A stretch of 52,717 nt of DNA, taken from contig PLUE01000013.1 of assembly GCA_003164785.1 (NCBI GenBank), forward strand, positions 6,455 to 59,171. The letters are read 5' to 3'. The first letter of the stretch is position 1. The number at the start of each line of letters is the position of its first letter. This stretch comes from Gammaproteobacteria bacterium (lineage in GTDB: Bacteria > Pseudomonadota > Gammaproteobacteria > Steroidobacterales > Steroidobacteraceae). This document shows, in pieces, positions 11,105 to 19,278 of the stretch. A program made the position numbers and the translations under genes. Below the pieces are notes generated by a model, which worked only from the letters and a program-made list of their open reading frames with translations, searched no databases and was not told the origin of the DNA.

Positions 11105-11755
11105 ATGAAAACCGATACAGAAATTCGTCACGACGTTGAGAGTGAGTTGCAGTGGGATCCCAGTATCGACGACAAACGGATTGGCGTCGCAGTCCAGAGT
11201 GGGGTGGTGACATTGACCGGCGATGTGCCCAATTACTCGCACCGGTGGCTCGCTGAGAATATCGCCAAACGCGTGGGCGGCGTGCGAGCGATTGCGAACG
11301 ATATCGCAGTCAAGCTGCCGACGGCCGGTGTACGTACCGATACCGCCCTTGCGGAAGCGGCGGCGAATGTACTGCGCTGGAACGTGTCATTGAGCGGTAC
11401 GTCGATCAAACCGGTGGTGAAGGAAGGCTGGATCACGCTGGGCGGACAAGTGACCTGGGGGTACCAAAGAACTGCAGCCGAAACGGCCGTACGGAACCTG
11501 ATCGGCGTGAAAGGGGTTTCCAATGAAATCCATGTGGCTTCGAGCATCAAGGCCAGCGACGTGAAACAGAAAATTGAAGATGCGTTCAAGCGCCAGGCCG
11601 TGCTCGACGCCAAGAATATCGACGTTAGCGTCGACGGCTCCACGGTCATCTTGAAAGGTTACGTGCACACGTGGCGGGAACGTGAGGATGCCTCCCGGGC
11701 GGCTTGGGGGGCACCCGGCATTATCGCCGTCGAGAATGGGCTTTCACTGCAATGA
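11105..11755 (+). CDS. Triple BON-domain protein
   Basis: 216 residues made of three BON domains of about 70 residues each. All have the pattern of helix, VxVxxGxVTLxGxV, helix, GVxxVxN: residues 1-70, 75-145 and 147-216. BON domains bind phospholipid or other envelope ligands, as in OsmY. No signal peptide is present, so this copy is probably cytoplasmic, like many stress-island BON proteins. The ATG follows TATGGAGATATCAA, a good ribosome site. The downstream CBS/cold-shock remnants and PhoU suggest it belonged to a stress-gene group. Role inferred. Confidence 0.88.
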   Translation: MKTDTEIRHDVESELQWDPSIDDKRIGVAVQSGVVTLTGDVPNYSHRWLAENIAKRVGGVRAIANDIAVKLPTAGVRTDTALAEAAANVLRWNVSLSGTSIKPVVKEGWITLGGQVTWGYQRTAAETAVRNLIGVKGVSNEIHVASSIKASDVKQKIEDAFKRQAVLDAKNIDVSVDGSTVILKGYVHTWREREDASRAAWGAPGIIAVENGLSLQ

Positions 11756-11806
11756 ACCTGTGAGGTGCCCGCACCGAGCCGGGATAGACCGTTCAGTACG
11801 AAGGAG

Positions 11807-11940
11807 ATGCGCATCGTCGATATCGCAGAAATATGCAACAAGACCGTTGTGACGGCGCTTATCCATTGACGGCAGCCGTGGCCAGCTCGTCGGTGTCCTA
11901 TCGTTGGATGACGTTCTCGACGCCTTGGCGGAGGACTTTG
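11807..11940 (+). pseudogene. CBS-domain protein, collapsed remnant
   Basis: The frame from ATG 11807 gives MRIVDIAEICNKTVVTALIH and then stops at 11867, the typical first 15-18 residues of a small two-CBS-domain protein. In another frame, directly after it, the C-terminal end of a CBS pair appears: GQLVGVLSLDDVLDALAED (about 11880-11936). About 100 codons between the two are missing, so an internal deletion plus frameshift has collapsed the gene. CBS pairs bind adenylates and are common in proteobacterial stress islands. Confidence 0.6.
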
Positions 11941-12116
11941 GGCGCATTGTAACGAGTGACGGCCGTTCTCTTTATTTTCATCGAAACAGCCTGGTGGATG
12001 CCAATTTCGACCGGCTGACCACCGGTACCGGGGTCCGCTTCGCCGAGGAAAGCTGTGATCAGGGGCCTCAGGCTTCCACGGTTCGGCTCGACGCGCATTC
12101 GGGGCCGGTGGGCTAA
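11937..12116 (+). pseudogene. Cold-shock-like domain remnant (RaiA/HPF-CSD type)
   Basis: Immediately in frame with the CBS tail, the translation continues SDGRSLYFHRNSLVDANFDR and then TGTGVRFAEES..GPQASTVRL. This is the C-terminal cold-shock-like domain found fused to some RaiA/HPF ribosome-hibernation factors (pattern GxIYFHRNSV, VRFVEE, GPQASTV). The N-terminal ribosome-binding part is absent. The junction with the CBS tail is the short AEDFG segment, similar in both families, so a deletion probably fused the 3' ends of two neighbouring genes. Whether the fusion is translated is unknown; a TTG at 11904 opens the frame. Confidence 0.6.
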
Positions 12117-12283
12117 ACAAGGGTTCTGCGCTCCGACTATGTAAAGAACCTCCTCTCCGCCCTCCCCGAGACGGCTGGCCACGCACGCATCAAAGCGGGA
12201 CTCGTGGGGAACCGGCCAGGGCCCTGATCGGCCCGGCCATCAAGATCACCGAAGGCGTCTGAGCATCCACCGCTCGAACCGAA

Positions 12284-12973
12284 TCACCTCGGATTGCCTC
12301 CTTCACCGCGGCGGCGCGGAAGATGCTCGCCGGATACCCGGTAGTAGACGAGTTCGCAGATATTCGTCGCCTGGTCGCCCACCCGTTCGAGATTCTTGGC
12401 AATGAACATCAGATGCGTTCCGACATCAATGGTTTTCGGATCGTCCTTCATTGACGCGACGATCTCGCGCAGCAAAGCGGTCTTCAAGACATCGAGTTCC
12501 TCGTCGCCCCGCCAGGTATGGACGGCGAGATCGAGGTCGCGCTCGCGATAGGCGCGGACGGTGTCGCGGAGCAGTTTCAGGGTCAGCTTACCCATGCCGG
12601 GGATCGACAGCAGATTCGCCGCCGAAAAGTCGCCGGGCAGGTCGAGCGACCGCTTCGCCACGTGCACCGCATAATCGCCGATCCGTTCCAGGTGCACCGC
12701 GGCCTTGAACGCACTCAGCACGTGGCGTAAATCGCTCGCCGCAGGTTGCCGAAGTGCGATCAGGCGCACGACCAACTCTTCGACCTCGGACTCCAACGTG
12801 TCCTCACGAAGATCGCCGGCAATGACGCTCGCGGCCACGGCCGAATTGCGCGCCTCGAGCGCCGCCAACGCCCTCTCCAACTGGCTGATTCCATACAACC
12901 CCATGCCGAGGACCAGATCGTCCAACCGGGTCAAATCTCGCTCGTAAGCGCTCATCGTATGAGGCGTCGACAT
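12284..12973 (-). CDS. phoU: Phosphate-uptake regulator PhoU
   Basis: 229 residues, with the two PhoU repeats of three helices (about 10-105 and 118-212) bearing the metal-binding signatures DLRHVLSAFKAAVHLERIGDYAVHVAK and HLMFIAKNLERVGDQATNI. PhoU links the Pst phosphate transporter to the PhoR kinase and limits phosphate uptake in the cytoplasm. No pst or pho genes adjoin it, so this is probably a stand-alone copy associated with the stress genes upstream. The ATG at 12973 follows AAGGAAATGCC, a good ribosome site. Confidence 0.93.
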   Translation of the reverse strand: MSTPHTMSAYERDLTRLDDLVLGMGLYGISQLERALAALEARNSAVAASVIAGDLREDTLESEVEELVVRLIALRQPAASDLRHVLSAFKAAVHLERIGDYAVHVAKRSLDLPGDFSAANLLSIPGMGKLTLKLLRDTVRAYRERDLDLAVHTWRGDEELDVLKTALLREIVASMKDDPKTIDVGTHLMFIAKNLERVGDQATNICELVYYRVSGEHLPRRRGEGGNPR

Positions 12974-13580
12974 AATGGCATTTCCTTGCAGGACGATTGT
13001 GTGGAGGATGGGGCGTCGTGCTGCGGACAGGCGAGCAGCCGAGTATCCGCATCATGCGTGAGGACCGGGTCACGGTCCACTGCCGAAATGCGACCAACCC
13101 TCGGAGTCGAGTCTCAGGGGCCTCCCGAACTCGTCGAGTACTGTAATTCTGATTATTTGCCATACGATGCCGATCATGGCGCGCACAAGTTGCACCGGAT
13201 CGGGGAAATTCCTTAGCGCACAAACCCTCGATAGGTACTGTGGATTATCCTTAATGCTGTCATTTTATTCGCAATTAGTGTCACAATGAGTACGTCACTT
13301 TGCTGTGTACTTTCAATGTGTTACAAGACTTCGGCGACGACGTTAACGGGGTCGCAGCTTCCACGACATTGGGTTTCCATTAATTGCGCGCCAATTTCCT
13401 TTAATCGTGTCAATGACAGGATTAAAGGTATGGCTTTGACAGGATTTAAGGTAGTCCAACGCTGTTCAAGTATAGGCCCGACGGTAGCGCCCACTGCAAA
13501 CACGGCTGAAGCGCGCCCTGCGTGGATCGTTCGATATTGAAAGTAATTCCGAAAGTCCATTTACAACCCAACACAGGCGA
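12974..13580. other. 600-base intergenic stretch
   Basis: Frames on both strands (for example 13286-13540 plus and 13321-13560 minus) lack domains and ribosome sites. I see no RNA gene or repeat. It should hold the phoU promoter near 12990-13060. Confidence 0.35.
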
Positions 13581-13970
13581 CTATGAATCCGTCACCTCGA
13601 TTTCGATATAGGCACGTCGACGGATTCGCCCGGTCATGGTCGCCATGACATCAGTGAGACGCATCAGTAAGCCATATTTATCCCGCAGCGCCTTTCGCAC
13701 ATTCACGATCAACGCCGGATCCAATACAATTCGGGCGCGGGCTTCGATCCAAGCACTCCGCACATTGCCACGAACGTCGCATGCTGCGAGTCGCACTCGC
13801 GGCGTCGCACGAATTCTCTTAACCTTGCCGGCATCGCCTGCACTGAACACGTAATAACGCCCGGCCACCTTAGCAATCCACACGGGCGTCTTCACTTCGA
13901 CGCCATTGCGGCGGTATGTGGCTAGGTTCACATACTTCTCGGCGGCGGGGTCTAAAAGCGGAATGTTCAT
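13581..13970 (-). CDS. PPOX-class (split-barrel) flavin/F420-type protein
   Basis: 129 residues of the pyridoxamine-phosphate-oxidase-like split barrel: NLATYRRNGVEVKTPVWIAKVAGRYYVFSAGDAGKVKRIRATPRVRLAACD, followed by ARARIV and a C-terminal helix. This fits the small PPOX-class family often annotated F420-dependent (TIGR03666-like); in proteobacteria the cofactor may be FMN or none. The substrate is unknown. The ATG at 13970 is preferred; a GTG at 13988 would add six residues. Transcribed alone, with no partner gene on its strand nearby. Confidence 0.82.
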   Translation of the reverse strand: MNIPLLDPAAEKYVNLATYRRNGVEVKTPVWIAKVAGRYYVFSAGDAGKVKRIRATPRVRLAACDVRGNVRSAWIEARARIVLDPALIVNVRKALRDKYGLLMRLTDVMATMTGRIRRRAYIEIEVTDS

Positions 13971-14308
13971 ATTTGTCGCTTCGTGCACTCGGTGCCGGGG
14001 ACTGTATCAAGGTTGGAGGCGCGCCGTTACAGGAGAGCAGGCCCTCGGGGCGCCCGCGTATGGAGCAATCACAGATTCTTGATAATACGGCGCATTGAAC
14101 ACGACGAATACCGAATTCGCCATTATCGATTGTGACACCGAGAGTTCGACGCCCCCTGGAGTGAACCAGCCCCCGACAATGGCGTCTGGTGATGCCGTCC
14201 ATGCGCCTTCCCTGTTTGACCTATCCGCGGCAACTCCTATCTGCTCAGGGAAAACCTCAAGGCCGGTCTCATTCGAGGGACGTGGAACGATGTTGGGGGT
14301 AAAGCACC

Positions 14309-14580
14309 TTAAGCCGCCAGGGCGGATGTAATCGGCGGAGTTGCCCGGAACCGAGGGAACCATTCCCGAAAGAGCACTTCCAGTCGATGGTCGAGCACCG
14401 CGCAACGAACTTGTAAAAGCAAATGCGCACCGTCGGCCGACCAGCCCATGGGCTGACGTTTTCCCATGCGTTGGTTTATCAGGTGATTCATTCCCGATTC
14501 CGCCGGAGCGCTCGATATCCGAAGGCCGTCTCGCCGCGCTTTGCCGGACCCGCCAACCGTGCTTCGACACGAACGCCAAA
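14309..14580 (-). pseudogene. Transposase C-terminal remnant
   Basis: The frame ends with SSAPAESGMNHLINQRMGKR, QPMGWSADGAHLLLQVRCAVLD and a short FREWFPRFR tail. Motifs of the type (I/V)NQRMxKxQxMxWSxxGAHLLLQVR are typical of the C-terminal end of a transposase family whose exact name I cannot assign. The upstream part of the enzyme, including the catalytic acidic residues, is not readable in any frame between here and 14725. It is an IS relic beside the catabolic cluster. Confidence 0.6.
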
Positions 14581-14725
14581 TTCCATGGCTGCGTCTCCGT
14601 GGGTTCGGACATCTATAATGCGCCGGACCCACCCCCAGTGTGCGCTCTACCCCCAACATCGTTCCACGTCCTACGGCATAAGAGTCAACTACGATTTCTA
14701 AGTCGAGACAGACCGGCCCCGCAAG

Positions 14726-16075
14726 TCAAGCGGCATCCGAAGAGAGAACCGCCCGTCGCGCGTGCGCGTTGAACGACATGCCAAGCAATGAGATGGCGGC
14801 GATCGCCACCGGAATACTGATTGCCGCCACAATCAACCTTGGCCGCAAGCCGCGAGCGAGCAACATCCCGGTGAACACTGGTGCGACGATGCTCGTGAGA
14901 CGGCCGATGCCGACCGCCCAGCCCACGCCCGTCGTCCGCAAGCTCGTTGGATAGAGCCTGGCGATTAAGCCCTGTGCGCCGGAGGTGCCCCCAGGGAGGC
15001 TGACGCCCAGCAAAAACGCCAGGGGCAGTGACGCCGCGTGGATAAACAACGCAAATATCATTACCAAAACGGCGGCGCAGGCGTGAATCGGCACGAGGAC
15101 GCGAAAGCCACCCACGCGATCCATGAAATAGCCGATGGCGTACGCGCCAAGAGTCCCTCCTAACAGAAACATCACGGTAAAGTTGATGCCCGCGTTGGCA
15201 CTCACGCCAGCCCTGGCGGTCAGGGTCGGAATCCAGAAGACCAGTACGTCGATACTGGACCCGTCCATGGCCAACACAAGCCAGACCAGCAGAGTAGAGA
15301 TCGCCCGGCCATCACGAAACAAGCGAATGATGGGCTGGCGGCTCATCGCCTCCCCCGGCAGGATGAATCGTGCGTCTGAGGGTATGCGCGACGGACCGGC
15401 GATGCGTGCCATAGTCTTGCGCAGCCGCGGATCGCCGCCATCGCGAAGCGCCAAGAACCTTACCGATTCGGGCAACGCCCATCCCATAATCAGCGACAGC
15501 GTCATTGGAGCAATGCCGCCCACGACGAATACCGAGCGCCAGCCGAAAGTCGGCACGAGGCGAGTCGACAGCATTCCCCCGGTCGCGGCGCCAATCGCAA
15601 AGCCGCTATATAAGATGACAACGGACAAGGAACGCCTTCGAAGCGGGGCCAGTTCGGCGACGAGTGCAACGACGTTAGGAAGAACCACGCCGAGCGCCAA
15701 ACCCGCGAGCACACGCGCCGCGATGAAGGAGCCAAGTGATGGCGCCGCAACGCTGCACAGCGTAATGAGGCCGAAGGCGAACGTGCCCAGGATGATGAGC
15801 TTGCGGCGACCGAAGTGGTCGGCGATGGGTCCCACTCCCAAATAGCCTAAGGTGCTGCCGAAGATGCCCGATGTGAACAAAATACCCAGATTGGACGGCG
15901 ATACGTTCCAAGCCGCCGCAATTTGCGGGCCAACATATCCCACTGTGAACGTGTCGTAGCCCTCAAGCACCATGGCGATCAAACTCAATCCGAGCACCGC
16001 GAGCTGCAAGCCGCCGATGGGGGCGGCATCGATCTGCTCGTTGACGTCGATAATTTGGGGCTCTGAATTCGTCAT
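14726..16075 (-). CDS. MFS transporter, aromatic acid:H+ symporter (AAHS) type
   Basis: 449 residues, about twelve membrane helices. The loop 2-3 signature GPIADHFGRRKLIILG and the opening GYDTFTVGYVGPQIAAAW are typical of the AAHS family (PcaK, BenK, MhpT), where an acidic residue in GYD of helix 1 is needed for aromatic-acid import. The ATG at 16075 gives a normal N-terminus; the frame is open further upstream but without family match. It is divergent from the first GMC oxidoreductase and opens the catabolic cluster, so it probably imports the aromatic acid or its precursor. Confidence 0.9.
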   Translation of the reverse strand: MTNSEPQIIDVNEQIDAAPIGGLQLAVLGLSLIAMVLEGYDTFTVGYVGPQIAAAWNVSPSNLGILFTSGIFGSTLGYLGVGPIADHFGRRKLIILGTFAFGLITLCSVAAPSLGSFIAARVLAGLALGVVLPNVVALVAELAPLRRRSLSVVILYSGFAIGAATGGMLSTRLVPTFGWRSVFVVGGIAPMTLSLIMGWALPESVRFLALRDGGDPRLRKTMARIAGPSRIPSDARFILPGEAMSRQPIIRLFRDGRAISTLLVWLVLAMDGSSIDVLVFWIPTLTARAGVSANAGINFTVMFLLGGTLGAYAIGYFMDRVGGFRVLVPIHACAAVLVMIFALFIHAASLPLAFLLGVSLPGGTSGAQGLIARLYPTSLRTTGVGWAVGIGRLTSIVAPVFTGMLLARGLRPRLIVAAISIPVAIAAISLLGMSFNAHARRAVLSSDAA

Positions 16076-16240
16076 ATATTTTCTGAATAGTTGATGGATG
16101 AAGAAGCCAGTCGAAAGGTCCCCGCGGCCAGCAATAATGTTCGGGACCAAATGTATTCTTGGGCGCCGCCAGGTGATTGTCAATTCGGCGCAGCGATCAC
16201 ACCGAAGCGGTGTAGACGTTCTAGACGCGTTTAAGCAACG

Positions 16241-16269
16241 TTGACAATGAGATCCTGTCGTACAAGAAT
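16241..16269 (+). promoter_or_regulatory. Candidate promoter of the first GMC oxidoreductase gene
   Basis: TTGACA at 16241-16246 is a perfect -35 box, with AAGAAT 17 bases downstream as a weak -10. It lies about 75 bases before the gene. The TTGAC half-site also occurs in the palindrome near the MarR genes, so a shared regulator is possible. Confidence 0.35.
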
Positions 16270-16341
16270 TCCGTTCGGTGCCTAAGTTAAAAGCAGCCGC
16301 TCCCACACTCTCACGACAGGCGGCAGCAGAAAGGAAGTCTC

Positions 16342-17973
16342 ATGCAAGATAGTTCCAATCCCGACCAACGCGTATTTGATTACGTCATTGTTGGCGCGGG
16401 TTCTGCCGGTTGCGTACTCGCCAACCGCCTCACGGAAGACCCATCCATTCAAGTGCTGTTGCTTGAGGCTGGTGATTGGGACACACAGTTTTTCTACAAA
16501 ATCGCGCTGGGCTTTCACAATCATCGGTACCCGGACGCGGACTGGGGATATATCAGCGAGCCAGAACCACAGCTCGAGGGCCGAAAGCTCCAACTGCTCC
16601 GCGGGAAAGTTCTCGGCGGTTCATCCACCGTCAACGGGATGTTGTATTCGCGCGGGCACCCGGGCGATTACGATGAATGGCAACAGATGGGATGCGACGG
16701 CTGGTCCTACGCCGATGTACTACCCTACTTCAAGCGCTCAGAGCGAAGCTGGCGCGGAGAGGGACCGTACCATGGCGGGGGCGGTGCCATGCACGTCAGC
16801 AAAATTGATACTCGAAAGCTGCTGTACGATCCGGTGGCACAAGCGGCTGCGCGTCTGGGCTACCCGATTACGGACGACCACCACGGTGAGCAGCCCGAGG
16901 GCTTTGGCATCGGAGAAACGACCACCGGCCGGGGCAGGAGGTCGAGCGCCTCGCGCGCCTTCCTATATCCCATCAAAGCACGTCGGAACCTCACCCTGGA
17001 GACCGGCGCACATGCGCGCAAAATTCTTTTGAAGGGCGTGCGGGCGGTCGGAATCGAGTACGAGCGAGACGGAACTCGGCGCAGCGTCGGCGCTCGCCGC
17101 GAGGTCATTCTGTGCGGAGGCGCCTACAACTCTCCGCAGTTGCTCATGTTATCGGGAATTGGCCCCGCGGCAGAACTTAACGCCATTGGCATCCAGCCGG
17201 TGCGCGATGTGCCGGGCGTCGGCCGCAATCTCTCCGAACATGCCTCTTGTTACGTGGAATACGCCGCGCGCGGGCGCACGCTCCTTAGCGAGTTACGCTT
17301 CGACAAGATAGCGATTGCCATGGCACGATGGTGGTTATTTGGCTCAGGACTGCTCGCGAGTCAGGGCACAAGCTGCCATGCCTTAATCCGTACGCTTCCC
17401 GAGCTGACGCGACCGGACATACAGCTGTTTTTTAACCCCATTCGCCTGGACGCACGCGTTTGGTTTCCAGGCGTACGAGCGGCGCAAGAGGACACACTCG
17501 CTGCGATCATCATTCTTCTGCATCCGGAAAGCCGTGGATCCCTCTCATTGCGCTCGGCGGACCCTGCCGTGCCACCTCGCATTCAGGTGAATCTTCTCTC
17601 CCAACAGAACGATATCGATACCCTCACGCGGGGGCTGCGGGCGGCACGGCAAGTGTACGCAACGCCGCCGCTCGCCGACCTGGTTGCTGGGGAAATCAAC
17701 CCGGGCTCGCAGACGCAGTCAGCCCCGGCACTTACTTCCTATCTACGTAAGATGGCCGGCATCTCTCACCACCCCGTGGGCACCTGCAGCATGGGGCGCG
17801 GCGCGATGGCGGTGGTTGATCCTCAGCTGAGGGTGCATGGGTTGGAAGGGTTACGCGTTGCCGATGCGTCCGTCATGCCGACGATTCCGGGCGGCAACAC
17901 GAATGCACCTTCCATCATGATTGGCGAGAAGGCGGCCGATTTAATTCGTTCAGATCGACCTGCGAACTTCTAA
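16342..17973 (+). CDS. GMC-family FAD oxidoreductase (choline-dehydrogenase-like), copy 1
   Basis: 543 residues. The dinucleotide-binding motif GAGSAGCVLANRLTEDP (about 18-34) binds FAD; GGSSTVNGMLYSRGHPGDYD is GMC signature 1 and GGAYNSPQLLMLSGIGPA is signature 2; the active-site His is in ISHHPVGTCSMG and the closing part reads PGGNTNAPSIMIGEKAADLI. GMC enzymes oxidise alcohols to aldehydes, so in this cluster it may act on an aromatic or allylic alcohol upstream of the aldehyde dehydrogenase. GGAAG precedes the ATG. Its stop overlaps the convergent P450 stop. It is clearly paralogous to the gene at 19279-20904. Confidence 0.92.
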   Translation: MQDSSNPDQRVFDYVIVGAGSAGCVLANRLTEDPSIQVLLLEAGDWDTQFFYKIALGFHNHRYPDADWGYISEPEPQLEGRKLQLLRGKVLGGSSTVNGMLYSRGHPGDYDEWQQMGCDGWSYADVLPYFKRSERSWRGEGPYHGGGGAMHVSKIDTRKLLYDPVAQAAARLGYPITDDHHGEQPEGFGIGETTTGRGRRSSASRAFLYPIKARRNLTLETGAHARKILLKGVRAVGIEYERDGTRRSVGARREVILCGGAYNSPQLLMLSGIGPAAELNAIGIQPVRDVPGVGRNLSEHASCYVEYAARGRTLLSELRFDKIAIAMARWWLFGSGLLASQGTSCHALIRTLPELTRPDIQLFFNPIRLDARVWFPGVRAAQEDTLAAIIILLHPESRGSLSLRSADPAVPPRIQVNLLSQQNDIDTLTRGLRAARQVYATPPLADLVAGEINPGSQTQSAPALTSYLRKMAGISHHPVGTCSMGRGAMAVVDPQLRVHGLEGLRVADASVMPTIPGGNTNAPSIMIGEKAADLIRSDRPANF

Positions 17974-19169
17974 CGCACTGACAGCGGTAGACTCGAATAA
18001 GCCCGCATCGAATTATTTAGACGCCAGCGCACCTCTCCGGCGGGTTCTATCCGTTCTACCCGCTTGGCCAAGGCCCTAATAATGAGTTCGACCTCCATGC
18101 GAGCGACCATCTGTCCGATGCAGACATGAATTCCCGCGCCGAACGCCACATGCCCCGTCGTACGCCGACGGATGTCGAAGCGGTCCGGCTGCTCCCAGCG
18201 GCGCTCATCCCGATTGGCTGACGCTAAGGACATAAATACCTTAGCACCTTCCGGCAGCGATACGCCACCCACGTCGACGGCGCGCGTCGTGGTCCGGAAA
18301 AAGGTTTGCACGGGAGATTCGAGTCGCAACGCCTCATCGAACGCGGCACGTGTCAAGCCGGGGTCCTGGCGCAGCTGCGCCCACTGGTCCGGATTGTGCG
18401 AAAAAGCATACAACGTCGCGGCCAGGCCGGTGACCGAGGTGTCGACCCCCGCTGTGAGGAGCGATCGCACCAGCAAAGCCGCTTCCTGATCGGTGATTTC
18501 CCCCGCATCAGCGTATGCATAGATCTGAGCACCGAACCCCTGCGCGTCGAGCGCGCTGCGCTCACACTGCGCCGTTATCCAAGCACTTACAGGCTCTGCA
18601 TGCTGCATCGAGCGTTCCAGCAAGCGGTTCTGCGGACCATACGCGTTGAACACCATGTCGCCATAGGGAAGCAAATTCTCCCTCCCCGACTCTCCGAGGC
18701 CAATGGCGTCGGGAAACACCCTGACGGGATACGCCTGGGCAAGCTCTGTCACGCCGTCAAAGCTGCCTTTGTGGACAAGCTGCTCAACCAGCCGCTCCGC
18801 TTCCGCCGCGAAGACGGCCCTCTTGTCCCGCAACGCTTTAGCCGACAGCACACGAGCGACCACGGCCCGCGCTTTGGAGTGCAATGGAGGGTCTGCCTCC
18901 AACAACAGACTCAAGGGGCGCCATGGCGGAACCTTGGCAAAATCCGTCAAACCCACTCCGCGACCCGAACAGAACGACTCCCAGTCGTTCAAGACGCGAT
19001 GAACCTCTGCATAGCGCGGCAGACAAAATGCCCCATAACGTTCGAGGAACACCACGGGGCCTAATTCTCGCAGCTGGAGATAGCTCGGATAGGGATCGCT
19101 GAGGAACGCATCGCTGAAGGGATCGAGGTCCGAGCTGGGCACCGCAGTGGCGCCATGAATATCGATCAA
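17970..19169 (-). CDS. Cytochrome P450 (bacterial class I type)
   Basis: 399 residues, the usual length of a soluble bacterial P450. It has the I-helix oxygen-activation motif AGVDTS, the ExxR in DEALRLESP, and the heme-thiolate loop FGAGIHVCIGQMVARME, where Cys is the axial ligand. Such enzymes need a ferredoxin and reductase; neither is in the window. It follows the second GMC gene on the same strand after 109 bases, so they are probably co-transcribed. Within this cluster O-demethylation or ring/side-chain hydroxylation of an aromatic is plausible but not shown. The 3' end overlaps GMC copy 1 by 4 bases. Confidence 0.94.
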   Translation of the reverse strand: MIDIHGATAVPSSDLDPFSDAFLSDPYPSYLQLRELGPVVFLERYGAFCLPRYAEVHRVLNDWESFCSGRGVGLTDFAKVPPWRPLSLLLEADPPLHSKARAVVARVLSAKALRDKRAVFAAEAERLVEQLVHKGSFDGVTELAQAYPVRVFPDAIGLGESGRENLLPYGDMVFNAYGPQNRLLERSMQHAEPVSAWITAQCERSALDAQGFGAQIYAYADAGEITDQEAALLVRSLLTAGVDTSVTGLAATLYAFSHNPDQWAQLRQDPGLTRAAFDEALRLESPVQTFFRTTTRAVDVGGVSLPEGAKVFMSLASANRDERRWEQPDRFDIRRRTTGHVAFGAGIHVCIGQMVARMEVELIIRALAKRVERIEPAGEVRWRLNNSMRAYSSLPLSVR

Positions 19170-19235
19170 GGCCTCGTATCCGCGTCGGAATTCATCAAGA
19201 GTCTGCAGCTATTGTGGCGCGAGGTTGCTTATAGA

Positions 19236-19272
19236 TTGACGTATCAACTCTCTGTTGTCAACTCAACTACGA
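19236..19272. promoter_or_regulatory. TTGA/TCAA-type half-sites upstream of the P450 gene
   Basis: TTGACGTATCAA (19236-19247) and, closer to the second GMC gene, GTTGTCAAC (19254-19262) are near-palindromic and echo the TTGAC/GTCAA palindrome at 20933-20950. They sit in the gap between the second GMC gene and the P450 gene and could be secondary MarR sites. Confidence 0.3.
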
Positions 19273-19278
19273 TTTCCG

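Noticed and set aside
14007..14612. 201-codon minus-strand frame
   Set aside because: Overlaps the transposase remnant in another frame and shows no domain.
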